Assembly (NCBI GenBank): GCA_023246995.1
Contig: JAHFHI010000024.1
Span: forward strand, 1 to 9,873
Direction: 5' to 3'
Length of the DNA: 9,873 nucleotides
Origin: Candidatus Omnitrophota bacterium
GTDB taxonomy: Bacteria; Omnitrophota; Omnitrophia; Omnitrophales; Aquincolibacteriaceae
Below are positions 1 to 7,077 of this stretch, piece by piece. Under the pieces are notes generated by a model, which was not told the origin of the DNA, ran no database searches, and was given only the letters and a program-made list of their open reading frames with translations. The translations under genes were made by a program, and so were the position numbers. Position 1 is the stretch's first letter, and each line of letters begins with the position of its first letter.

Positions 1-189
1 CACAAGAAGCGGCGTGTCCGAAGAAAAAGCCGTGGCCGCCATCGAAGTGCCGGCCAGAATCCATCCGAGTGAGCGGCCCGAAACGAAATAGGATTCCAGG
101 TTTTCAGAGGCCTTTCGGGTAAAGGCAAGGCCGAGCCCCATGCTTAAAACCGTGTAGAGGAGAACGACCGCCCAATCAAGCCATTGCAT
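1..189 (-). CDS. Sodium:solute symporter (SSS family), N-terminal 63 residues, runs off the left edge
   Basis: This is a membrane transporter expected to couple Na+ (or H+) entry to uptake of a small solute across the inner membrane. I translated it by hand from the ATG at 189. It begins with a hydrophobic helix (about residues 5-24), then SGRSLGW (37-43) and TSMAATAFSSDTPL (48-61). This matches the start of SSS proteins, where an AGR-sLpWW-type motif leads into the sodium-binding helix with the ATxFSaDTP signature. GAG lies seven bases upstream of the ATG as a modest ribosome binding site. The start overlaps the 3' end of anmK by 14 bases, so the two are probably cotranscribed and translationally coupled. 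The neighbours suggest a peptidoglycan-derived sugar (MurNAc, anhydroMurNAc or a disaccharide) as substrate, but that is inference. Sialic acid, glucose or proline-type substrates cannot be excluded from 63 residues. Confidence 0.82.
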   Translation of the reverse strand, partial: MQWLDWAVVLLYTVLSMGLGLAFTRKASENLESYFVSGRSLGWILAGTSMAATAFSSDTPLLV

Positions 190-1369
190 GGATTTTCTCA
201 AAGCCGGTCAAAAAACCCTGGCGCGTGGAAAGAGCGTTCTTGGAAGAAAACGGCGTTCTTTCTTCTGTTTTTGATTTGCCGTAAACCGGGGTAATTTTTC
301 CGAGGATCCCGGATTTTTTCGCGCCGGTCCCCTCGGGGGCGTGATTGATCCGGCCCTGGAGAGCTTCAAGCGCGAAAAAAGCAAAGGCCACGGGTTCTTT
401 GGCTTGTGCCGGCAGCCCGAGATCGGAAATCGGGCGCACGGGAACGGTGTTGAAAAGCGTTTGCAGATGGTGCATGAGCGTCAGGTTGAGAGCGCCGCCG
501 CCGCTCACCAGGATTTCGCTTACGCGGCCAACGGCAAAACGTTTGTAGGCCTCATGGAGGGTGTAAGCCGTAAAGAAAGTGAGCGTGGCCAGAAGGTTTT
601 CCGGCGCTTCCCGAAAAAGTTCGCGGGGGATAAAGGCTTCGTTAAAGAGTTCCCGGCCCGTGGATTTGGGCGGTTTCTTTTTGAAATAAGCATGGGCGGC
701 CATTTTTCTGACGGTCTTCATATTCACACGGCCGCGCGAAGCAAGTTTGCCTCCGGCATCATAGTTTTTTTTGCCCCGGGTGATTTTTTGGATGGCAAGA
801 TCCATCAGGCAGTTTCCGGGACCGGTGTCAAAGGCGAGCATTTTAAGTCCGCCGCCGATTCGCGTGACATTGGCAATGCCGCCGATATTTTGCAAAGCTT
901 TCGGTTTCGGACCGTCAAAGAAAAACCGGTCGAAGAAGGGGATGAGAGGCGCGCCCTGGCCGCCTAGGGCAATGTCCATGGGCCTGAAATCCGAAACCAC
1001 CGGAATCCCGGTCCGCGCGGCAAGCCAGGAAGGATCCCCGATCTGCAGGGTATGCCCGGGGTTTGCCCGCGGGGCATGATAAATCGTGTGTCCGTGAGAA
1101 CCGATGACGGTGATGTCGGAAGTGTGTTGTTTTATTTTAACGAGAAATTTTTTGACGCAGTCCGCGAAAAAAATTCCAAGTGAAACATTCAGGCTCGAAA
1201 TCCCGGGTGTTCGAAGATCCGCGGGATTTTTTAAAGCCGAGGCCAGGGCTTTGGGGTAAGGATAGGTTTCAAAACCAAAAACTTCAAAACGGCGGTTCTC
1301 AAAGCCGGCAAGCGCCACGGAAACCCCGTCGCAGGAGGTTCCGGACATGAGTCCGAGCGCGCGTTTCAT
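176..1369 (-). CDS. anmK: Anhydro-N-acetylmuramic acid kinase
   Basis: AnmK is a cytoplasmic kinase that opens the 1,6-anhydro ring of anhydroMurNAc and phosphorylates it with ATP, giving MurNAc-6-phosphate for MurQ. The 397-residue protein has the ASKHA-fold landmarks in order: MSGTSCDG at 8-15 (phosphate loop), GDPSWLAARTGIPVVSDFRP at 111-130, NIGGIANVTR at 161-170, and DTGPGNCLMD at 181-190. The first Asp of this last motif corresponds to the catalytic base in characterised AnmK proteins. SGGGALN follows at 289-295 and AKEPVAFAFFAL at 323-334. Family members are usually about 360-390 residues and end near the ILGKITP segment (355-361). Here a polar tail of roughly 33 residues follows and runs into the symporter start. 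The ATG at 1369 has GAGG upstream and overlaps the murQ stop as ATGA, indicating coupled translation. The assignment is secure. Confidence 0.96.
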   Translation of the reverse strand: MKRALGLMSGTSCDGVSVALAGFENRRFEVFGFETYPYPKALASALKNPADLRTPGISSLNVSLGIFFADCVKKFLVKIKQHTSDITVIGSHGHTIYHAPRANPGHTLQIGDPSWLAARTGIPVVSDFRPMDIALGGQGAPLIPFFDRFFFDGPKPKALQNIGGIANVTRIGGGLKMLAFDTGPGNCLMDLAIQKITRGKKNYDAGGKLASRGRVNMKTVRKMAAHAYFKKKPPKSTGRELFNEAFIPRELFREAPENLLATLTFFTAYTLHEAYKRFAVGRVSEILVSGGGALNLTLMHHLQTLFNTVPVRPISDLGLPAQAKEPVAFAFFALEALQGRINHAPEGTGAKKSGILGKITPVYGKSKTEERTPFSSKNALSTRQGFLTGFEKIHAMA

Positions 1370-2277
1370 CGGAGGGCCTCTTCCAGAAAACCGCGGCTTT
1401 TGGAAAGGCGGGTTAAGGCCTCGGAATAACTAAGACCTTTGCGGGCCATCAAAATAGCGGTTTTGACATTCCGGTGCGCCCGCTTGAGCAAGGCGTCCGC
1501 GTCTTTGGCCGGCACGCTCCCGAGGTGTTTGATCAGTCCGAGGGCCCGGGCCCGCAGTTTGCGGGACTTGGGCTGAAGGTCCACCATCCAGTTTTGGTAA
1601 ACTTTTCCGAGCCGAATCATGGAGGCCGCGGTGAGCATATTGAGCACCAGCTTGGTGGCGGTTCCGGCTTTAAGGCGTGTGGAGCCCGTGATGACTTCGG
1701 GCCCGGGCTGGGGCGCGATCACGATATCCGCGAGCCTGCGAAAAGGCGAGGCGTTGTTACAGGCCAAAACAATCCGGGCGGCTTTTTTAATCCGGGCGGC
1801 TTCAAGCGCCCCGGCGACAAAAGGAGTGACGCCGCTTGCCGCAATGCCCACAAGGACGTCCCCGGAGCGAAGCTTTTTTTTGAAGATGCGCAGGGCCTCC
1901 TCACGGCGGTCTTCGGCGCCTTCTTTGGAGCGGAAAACAGAGCCGCGGCCGCCTGCCATCACTGCGTTGATGAGGGAAGGCGGGGTGTTGAAAGTGGGCG
2001 GGCATTCGGCCGCTTCAAGAACTCCGAGCCTGCCGCTTGTGCCGGCCCCGGCAAAAAAAAGCCTGCCGCCCGAGCCAAGCGACTTCACGATCACGCTCAC
2101 CGCCCGCGCGATGGCCGGTTTGACTTTTGCCACGGCGAGAGGGACGCTTTGATCCTCTTTGCTGATTAAATCGAGAATTTTAATGACGGAGAGCCGGTGG
2201 ATATGACGCGTTCGCGGGTTGGATTGCTCGGTCGGAAGTTTTGCGTAGTCCATCCTGAATATCTCGAGAGCGAGCAT
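1366..2277 (-). CDS. murQ: N-acetylmuramic acid 6-phosphate etherase
   Basis: MurQ cleaves the D-lactyl ether of MurNAc-6-phosphate in the cytoplasm, giving GlcNAc-6-phosphate and D-lactate. This returns wall sugar to amino-sugar metabolism. The 303 residues match the usual family length. TEQSNPRT (16-23) is the N-terminal signature. FAGAGTSGRLG (75-85) forms the SIS-domain sugar-phosphate loop and leads to ECPPT, whose E91 aligns with catalytic Glu83 of E. coli MurQ. EGAED follows, and its E122 aligns with Glu114. GIAASGVTPF (144-153) and GSTRLKAGTATKLVLNML (198-215) are also conserved. The start is uncertain: Met9 (ATG at 2253) would still leave a full N-terminus, and neither ATG has a strong ribosome binding site. 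It is the first gene of the minus-strand operon, ends in a 4-base overlap with anmK, and is divergent from nagZ. SIS-type MurR regulators lack this etherase motif set, so MurQ is preferred. Confidence 0.96.
   Translation of the reverse strand: MLALEIFRMDYAKLPTEQSNPRTRHIHRLSVIKILDLISKEDQSVPLAVAKVKPAIARAVSVIVKSLGSGGRLFFAGAGTSGRLGVLEAAECPPTFNTPPSLINAVMAGGRGSVFRSKEGAEDRREEALRIFKKKLRSGDVLVGIAASGVTPFVAGALEAARIKKAARIVLACNNASPFRRLADIVIAPQPGPEVITGSTRLKAGTATKLVLNMLTAASMIRLGKVYQNWMVDLQPKSRKLRARALGLIKHLGSVPAKDADALLKRAHRNVKTAILMARKGLSYSEALTRLSKSRGFLEEALR
1771..1802. repeat. 14-bp direct repeat inside murQ
   Basis: AATCCGGGCGGCTT occurs exactly at 1771-1784 and again at 1789-1802, a period of 18 bases or six codons. 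On the coding strand it gives the repeated peptide AARI within residues about 159-169. Compared with E. coli MurQ as I recall it, this stretch has the same length. The repeat is therefore probably a chance or codon-bias product rather than an inserted duplication, though it is a plausible slippage site. Confidence 0.6.
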
Positions 2278-2285
2278 AGCACTTC

Positions 2286-2307
2286 AGAAAAATTTTCTCA
2301 AGAAAAA
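2286..2307. promoter_or_regulatory. Alternating AGAAAA/TTTTCT repeats between murQ and nagZ, operator-like
   Basis: Within the 59-base divergent spacer, AGAAAA (2286-2291), TTTTCT (2293-2298) and AGAAAA (2301-2306) follow one another. They form two overlapping inverted repeats with spacers of one and two bases, and a 7-base direct repeat AGAAAAA at 15-base spacing. The block lies upstream of the nagZ -10 box and just before the murQ start, where a shared regulator could act on both units. The low complexity of an A/T-rich spacer could also explain it. No regulator gene is visible in the window. Confidence 0.35.
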
Positions 2308-2323
2308 CCCCCTTTGGATCCGT

Positions 2324-2329
2324 TATAAT
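2324..2329 (+). promoter_or_regulatory. -10 box TATAAT for nagZ, implying a leaderless mRNA
   Basis: The hexamer is a perfect sigma-70-type -10 element and ends seven bases before the A of the nagZ ATG at 2337. Initiation at the normal distance would place the transcript start at or next to the start codon. No purine-rich ribosome binding site is seen in the 20 bases before the ATG, which fits leaderless translation. No convincing -35 box lies 16-18 bases upstream (AGAAAA or GAAAAA at best). The complementary strand reads TATAAC over 2327-2322, so the same A/T core might also serve murQ. Confidence 0.55.
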
Positions 2330-2336
2330 CGGCGCC

Positions 2337-3866
2337 ATGACATTCGACGAAAGAATCGGCTGTAAACTGATGTTCGGAGTGCCCGGTCCGCGCATCACTC
2401 CGGAAATAGTCCGTATCTTCCAAAAGACGCGCGCCGCGGGGTTGATCGTCTTTCGCCCCAATTTTGCTTCGGCCGCCGCATTTAAAAAACTTCTCCGGGA
2501 TCTTGAGGAAGCCCTCGGCCGGCGGCTGCTTGTGGCGGTCGACCACGAAGGCGGGCGGGTGATTCACCTGGCCGCGGGGGTGAGCGTGTTTCCCGACAAC
2601 AGGGCCCTTGCCGAGACCGGCCGCGAAGAGTTTGCCCGCCGACAGGGTTCTATAGAAGCCGCCGAACTCCGGGCGCTCGGCATTGATTTGAATCTGGCGC
2701 CCGCGCTGGATGTTTTGGCCGGAGGCTTCAGCCCCAATATCGGCATTCGTTCCTATGGAAGCGATCCGGATCTGGTGACCAAACTCGGGGTGGCGCGTAT
2801 CCGGGCTATGCAGGCAGGCGGCCTCTCGGCCTGCGCCAAGCATTTCCCGGGGCAGGGGCAGTCGCCGCTTGACGCGCATCTGGATTTGCCGGTCCTCTTT
2901 ACGCCGCGCAGGGAAATGGAGCGTCTGCATTTGCCGCCTTTCCGGGCCGCTCTCAAAGCGGGCGTGGACGCCGTGATGTCCTCCCATCCCATTTATCCGA
3001 ACCTCGAGCGCGAGCGCATCCCAGCGACTTTTTCACGCGCCATCATTCACGGCCTTCTGCGGATCGACATGGGTTTCAAAGGTCTGATTTTAAGCGATGA
3101 TCTTGAGATGGGCGCGCTGAAAGGCCTTTGCCCGATCGGAGAGTCGGCGGTGCGTGCCGTTCAGGCGGGCCATGACATGGTACTTGTCTGCCATGATCCC
3201 GCGGCCCAGCTTGAGGCGCACCGGGCGCTTCTGGAAGCGTACCAAAGCGGCCGGCTGGACGAAGGGGATCTCGATCGAAGTTTTGAACGCGTCCGTGCTT
3301 TCCTTGCCAAGAGACCGGAGCGCTTTGCTTCACTCCGGCCAAGCCCGGGCGAAGGCAAGGCCTTGGCCGCCCGCATCGCGCGCGAAGGCGTGAAAGTCTC
3401 GTCCTCGCCGGCCTTCAAACGGCCGCGCAAGGATCGCGATTTGAAAGCGTTTGTCATCTTCCCGAAACTTTCCACGCTGCGGAAAAGAATTTATATCGAA
3501 CACGAACTTCTAGACGAGCGCGTTTTTATCCGGAATCTGTTTCGAGAAAATAAAATTTTGCTCCAAAAAATCGAGCTTCTTGATTTTGAGCCTGCTCGGC
3601 CCGAGATCGAAAAGGTTTCCCGGATTGCGAAAAGGAGTGAACTGACCGTTTTCTTCTGCTATGATGCGCATCTTTATCCGGGGATGCGAGAATGCCTTGA
3701 GAAGGTGCAGGCCGGCCCCGGCCGGTGCGCGGTGGTGCTCCTGCGGGATCCTTATGATGAAGCCTTCGTGAAGCCCGGATCGTTTTGTATCCAGGCCTGG
3801 GGGTTTCGCGGCGTTCAAATCAAAGCGGCTATTGAAAAAATAAGCGGGTGGGTGCATGCAGGTTAA
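2337..3866 (+). CDS. nagZ: Beta-N-acetylglucosaminidase, glycoside hydrolase family 3 (NagZ type), two-domain
   Basis: NagZ hydrolyses GlcNAc-beta-1,4-anhydroMurNAc (with or without peptide), freeing anhydroMurNAc for AnmK. The GH3 barrel fills about residues 1-345. It shows AVDHEGGRV (67-75), the RSYGSDP loop (138-144), KHFPGQG (168-174) followed by D179 and H181 (the Asp-His acid/base pair of NagZ enzymes), and LILSDDLEM (250-258), where D254 is the expected nucleophile. Residues about 350-509 look like a second alpha/beta domain of the GH3 C-terminal type, with a VVLLRDPYD segment. Single-domain Gram-negative NagZ is about 340 residues and Bacillus NagZ about 640, so 509 is intermediate. 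No signal peptide is seen, so the enzyme is probably cytoplasmic. The usual PGHG is PGQG here. The gene is divergent from murQ and overlaps the permease by 11 bases. Activity on other beta-GlcNAc substrates remains possible. Confidence 0.9.
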   Translation: MTFDERIGCKLMFGVPGPRITPEIVRIFQKTRAAGLIVFRPNFASAAAFKKLLRDLEEALGRRLLVAVDHEGGRVIHLAAGVSVFPDNRALAETGREEFARRQGSIEAAELRALGIDLNLAPALDVLAGGFSPNIGIRSYGSDPDLVTKLGVARIRAMQAGGLSACAKHFPGQGQSPLDAHLDLPVLFTPRREMERLHLPPFRAALKAGVDAVMSSHPIYPNLERERIPATFSRAIIHGLLRIDMGFKGLILSDDLEMGALKGLCPIGESAVRAVQAGHDMVLVCHDPAAQLEAHRALLEAYQSGRLDEGDLDRSFERVRAFLAKRPERFASLRPSPGEGKALAARIAREGVKVSSSPAFKRPRKDRDLKAFVIFPKLSTLRKRIYIEHELLDERVFIRNLFRENKILLQKIELLDFEPARPEIEKVSRIAKRSELTVFFCYDAHLYPGMRECLEKVQAGPGRCAVVLLRDPYDEAFVKPGSFCIQAWGFRGVQIKAAIEKISGWVHAG

Positions 3867-5220
3867 AATCGAATCGCTCAAAAAAAGTCTGGGGTTCTGG
3901 GATTCGGTCGCGATCAATGTCGGGATCGTGATCGGGGTCGGAATTTTCAGAGTCCCCGGCGAGGTGGCGCGTTATCTCGATACGCCCTTTTTGATGCTGG
4001 CCGGCTGGGTCGCGGGAGGGTTGATCGCCCTCCTCGGCGTGCTTTGCTACGCGGAACTCGCCTCCAGTTTTCCGCATACCGGCGGAACCTACGTTTATTT
4101 GCGTGAAGCCTACGGCAAACCCATGGGGTTCATCTTCGGCTGGATGGAGTTTACCATTCAGCGTACGGGCTCGATCGCGGCGGTTGCCTATATTTTCACA
4201 AACTATCTGGGAAACGCGCTTCCCTTCGCGCTCCGCTTTGAAAAGTTGACCGCCATTTTTGCCGTTCTTTTTTTCACGCTTCTCAATATCCGGGGGCTTC
4301 ATGTGGGCGCGCGCGTTCAAAGCCTTCTTAGCTTTCTCAAAGGAGCCGCAATTTTTGCGATCGCGGTGCTCGTGTTCATTTTTTCAAAAGGCCCGGGGGG
4401 ATTTCAGGCCCCGGCCCCCGAAGGTTTTCACGCCGGATTTTTTCATTACGCGGCGGGCATGATCCCGATTATCTGGGCCTACGGGGGATGGCATGAAAGC
4501 ACGTTTGTGACCGGGGAATTTCGCGACACGAAAAAAGAACTTCCCAGGTCGCTTGTCGCCGGAGCGCTCATCGTCATGGCTCTCTACCTTCTTATTAATA
4601 CCGCCTATCTCAAGGTTTTGAGTCCCGCTGAAATGGCCGGGCAGAAGGCGATCGCGGCCGAAGTCTTGAAACGTTTGTTCGGAAAAGTGGGCCTTGTCAT
4701 GATCACGACCGCGGTTTTGATTTCTTCGGGCGGGGCTCTTAACTCGACCATCCTGACCGGCGGACGGATTCCTTTTGCCGTGGCCTGCGATAATCCGGCC
4801 ATGGGAGGAATCAGCCGGGTTCACCAGGGTTTCGGGACGCCGGTGCTTTCGCTCGGGCTAAACGCCCTTTGGGCCTGCGTTCTGGTGCTTTGGGGCAATT
4901 TTGAAAGGCTTCTTTTCTTTACCGCGTTTGCCAACTGGTTTTTCTTCACGCTGGCCGGAATCGGGGTTTTTATCCTCCGCCGGCGCGCCTTGAAAAGCCC
5001 GGCTGTTTTTTCGGCCGCGCAGGACACGAAATTTTCCATGCCCGGATATCCCTGGGTTCCGGTGCTCTTCGTCGGCTCATCCGTCCTTCTTTGCCTGACC
5101 ACGATCCTTCACGCGCCCCGGGAGAGTTTGTTCGGCACTTGCTTGATTCTTTCCGGGGTGCCGGTTTACGCGTTTGTTCAATGGAAAGGGCGGCTTAAAG
5201 GCCGCGTTGGTTTATCATGA
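3856..5220 (+). CDS. APC-superfamily amino acid permease
   Basis: This is an inner-membrane transporter of the amino acid-polyamine-organocation superfamily, moving an amino acid by proton symport or exchange. It has 454 residues with about twelve hydrophobic segments. GIVIGVGIFRVPG (23-35) is the unwound first helix that binds the substrate amino and carboxyl groups in APC proteins. FPHTGGTYVYLREAYG (72-87) is the second family signature. GWHESTFVTGEF (211-222), followed by a KKELPRSL segment, is the loop after helix 6. These features resemble the LAT/SteT-like branch, but the substrate cannot be read from sequence. The ATG at 3856 lies inside the last codons of nagZ (11-base overlap, GGTGGG just upstream), and the stop overlaps the bipA start as ATGA. 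The position suggests cotranscription with nagZ, perhaps to handle amino acids released from muropeptides, which is inference. Confidence 0.9.
   Translation: MQVKIESLKKSLGFWDSVAINVGIVIGVGIFRVPGEVARYLDTPFLMLAGWVAGGLIALLGVLCYAELASSFPHTGGTYVYLREAYGKPMGFIFGWMEFTIQRTGSIAAVAYIFTNYLGNALPFALRFEKLTAIFAVLFFTLLNIRGLHVGARVQSLLSFLKGAAIFAIAVLVFIFSKGPGGFQAPAPEGFHAGFFHYAAGMIPIIWAYGGWHESTFVTGEFRDTKKELPRSLVAGALIVMALYLLINTAYLKVLSPAEMAGQKAIAAEVLKRLFGKVGLVMITTAVLISSGGALNSTILTGGRIPFAVACDNPAMGGISRVHQGFGTPVLSLGLNALWACVLVLWGNFERLLFFTAFANWFFFTLAGIGVFILRRRALKSPAVFSAAQDTKFSMPGYPWVPVLFVGSSVLLCLTTILHAPRESLFGTCLILSGVPVYAFVQWKGRLKGRVGLS
5190..5205 (+). promoter_or_regulatory. Small hairpin just upstream of the bipA start
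   Basis: GCGGC (5190-5194) pairs with GCCGC (5201-5205). An extra T-G pair closes a TAAA loop. The stem lies within the last permease codons and ends 11 bases before the bipA ATG, where a ribosome binding site would sit. No strong ribosome binding site is otherwise visible, so bipA translation may depend on ribosomes finishing the permease and melting the stem. It lacks a T-run and is not a convincing terminator. Confidence 0.3.
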
Positions 5221-7055
5221 CAATCCAGAAGCGCAGGAAAGAATTACGGAATATCGCCATCATTGCCCACGTCGACCACGGCAAGACGACGCTTGTGGAC
5301 GCTCTCCTCAAACAATCCGGGGCCTATGATTTTAAGGAAGGGGAGAGTACGGTCATGGACTCCAACGACCTTGAGCGCGAGAGAGGCATCACGATTTTCT
5401 CGAAAAACGCCTCGTTCCGTTATAAGGACGTGCAAATCAACATCGTGGACACTCCGGGCCACGCGGATTTCGGCAGCGAGGTCGAGCGCATCCTGCGCAT
5501 GGTCGACGGAGTTCTCTTGCTGGTGGATGCTTTCGAAGGCCCGATGCCCCAGACCAAGTTTGTCCTGAAAAAATCGCTGGAGCTTCATTTGAAGCCTATT
5601 TTGGTGGTCAACAAAATCGACCGCCCCAACGCCCGTCCCGAAGAGGTCGTGAACATGACCTTTGACCTTTTCTGCGAGCTGAACGCCACCGACGAGCAGC
5701 TTGATTTTCCGATCGTCTATGCCTCGGGCCGCGAAGGCCGGGCTACCTTGGACCTTAAGGATCCGTCGCAGGATTTAAAACCGCTTCTTGACACGATCCT
5801 TCATCGCGTGCTCCCGCCCGTGGCGGACCCGGACCTGCCGTTTCAACTGCTTGTCACCATGCTTGATTACGACTCCTTTATCGGGCGCATCGCCGTGGGG
5901 CGTATTGTTCATGGCCGCGTGCGCGCCGGCGACACCATCGCCTGTGTTAAAAGAGACGGGGGGGTGGTCAAGGGCCGCGTCGCGAAAATCTTAAAATATC
6001 TGGGCATGAAGCGCGCGGAAGTCCCTGAAGCCGAAGCGGGCGACATTATTTCCATCGCGCCGGGGATTGAGGAGGTCAAGGTGGGCGAAACGCTGGCCTC
6101 GGCCGAAAGTCCCGAGGCCCTGCCCACGATTAAGATTGACGAGCCCACAATCTCCATGAATTTTTCCCATAACACAAGCCCGCTTTCAGGCAAAGACGGC
6201 GGCCGGTTTCTGACCTCCCGGCACATCCGCGAAAGGCTCGCCCATGAGGCGATGATGAACGTGGGGGTCAAAATCGAGGAAACCGAGGGCGGCGACCGTT
6301 TCAAAGTTTCCGGCCGGGGAGAACTCCACCTCGCCATATTAATTGAAACCATGCGCCGGGAAGGTTATGAAATCGAGGTTTCCAGGCCGGAAGTGATTAT
6401 GAAGGAAATCGACGGGGAACTCTGCGAGCCGGTCGAGGAGCTCATTATTGAAGTCGAGCCTCTCTATCAGGGCTCCGCCATGCAGGCCCTGGGGAGCCGC
6501 AAGGCCGAGATGCGCAACATGATCACGAGCGCGGTCGGCACCATCCGGATTGAGTTCTTGATTCCGTCGCGCGCGCTGATCGGGTTCCGTAACGAGTTTC
6601 TGACCATGACCCGGGGCACGGGCATCATGTACCAGAATTTTTACGAATACCAGAAATTCAAAGGCGAGATCCCGGGCCGGCAGTCCGGGGTTTTGATTTC
6701 GCAGAGCGCGGGCCAGGCGGTGGCCTACGGGCTTTGGGGGCTTCAGGAGCGCGGGGAGCTTTTTGTCCAGCCGGGCGACGATCTCTATGAGGGCATGATC
6801 GTGGGGGTCAACAATAAAGGCCACGACCTTGTGGTCAACGCCATCCGTGAGAAGAAACTCTCCAATATGCGGGCGTCAGGTTCCGACGAGGCCATCCAAT
6901 TGATTACGCCCCGCGAAATGACGCTTGAGTTTGCCCTTGAGTTTATCGAAGATGATGAGCTTGCGGAAATTACGCCCAAAAACGTGCGGCTTCGCAAGCG
7001 GTACCTTACGGACAACGACAGGCGCCAGAATGCCCGCGTCAAACGGATGGAGTAA
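5217..7055 (+). CDS. bipA: Ribosome-associated GTPase BipA/TypA
   Basis: BipA is a translational GTPase of the EF-G/LepA class that binds the ribosome. In other bacteria it supports 50S assembly and growth at low temperature or under stress. The 612 residues are the normal length. The G motifs are all intact: AHVDHGKTT (17-25), RGIT (56-59), DTPGHADF (78-85), NKID (132-135) and the YASG G5 loop (168-171). The beta-barrel domain II follows. The EF-G-like domains come next, with [20 protein letters not shown] around residues 384-403. The BipA-specific C-terminal domain then runs through [13 protein letters not shown] and [11 protein letters not shown] to the [15 protein letters not shown] and [11 protein letters not shown] segments. 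The last two distinguish it from EF-G, LepA and TetM. The ATG overlaps the permease stop by four bases. Grouping with wall-recycling genes is unusual and may simply reflect compact gene order. Confidence 0.97.
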   Translation: MTIQKRRKELRNIAIIAHVDHGKTTLVDALLKQSGAYDFKEGESTVMDSNDLERERGITIFSKNASFRYKDVQINIVDTPGHADFGSEVERILRMVDGVLLLVDAFEGPMPQTKFVLKKSLELHLKPILVVNKIDRPNARPEEVVNMTFDLFCELNATDEQLDFPIVYASGREGRATLDLKDPSQDLKPLLDTILHRVLPPVADPDLPFQLLVTMLDYDSFIGRIAVGRIVHGRVRAGDTIACVKRDGGVVKGRVAKILKYLGMKRAEVPEAEAGDIISIAPGIEEVKVGETLASAESPEALPTIKIDEPTISMNFSHNTSPLSGKDGGRFLTSRHIRERLAHEAMMNVGVKIEETEGGDRFKVSGRGELHLAILIETMRREGYEIEVSRPEVIMKEIDGELCEPVEELIIEVEPLYQGSAMQALGSRKAEMRNMITSAVGTIRIEFLIPSRALIGFRNEFLTMTRGTGIMYQNFYEYQKFKGEIPGRQSGVLISQSAGQAVAYGLWGLQERGELFVQPGDDLYEGMIVGVNNKGHDLVVNAIREKKLSNMRASGSDEAIQLITPREMTLEFALEFIEDDELAEITPKNVRLRKRYLTDNDRRQNARVKRME

Positions 7056-7077
7056 CCTATTTTTTTGAGGATCTTGC

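Noticed and set aside
341..967. A 208-codon plus-strand open frame opposite anmK.
   Set aside because: It is the antisense shadow of a secure anmK, is rich in Arg, Gly and Lys without family motifs, and has no ribosome binding site I could credit.
1771..1802. The 14-bp repeat in murQ as evidence of an in-frame duplication.
   Set aside because: From memory of the E. coli sequence, the region is no longer than in typical MurQ, so no insertion is needed. The repeat is recorded as a feature only.
2298..2987. A 229-codon minus-strand open frame opposite the nagZ start.
   Set aside because: The opposite strand carries unmistakable GH3 motifs. Long antisense frames are common at this base composition, and the translation lacks any recognisable domain.
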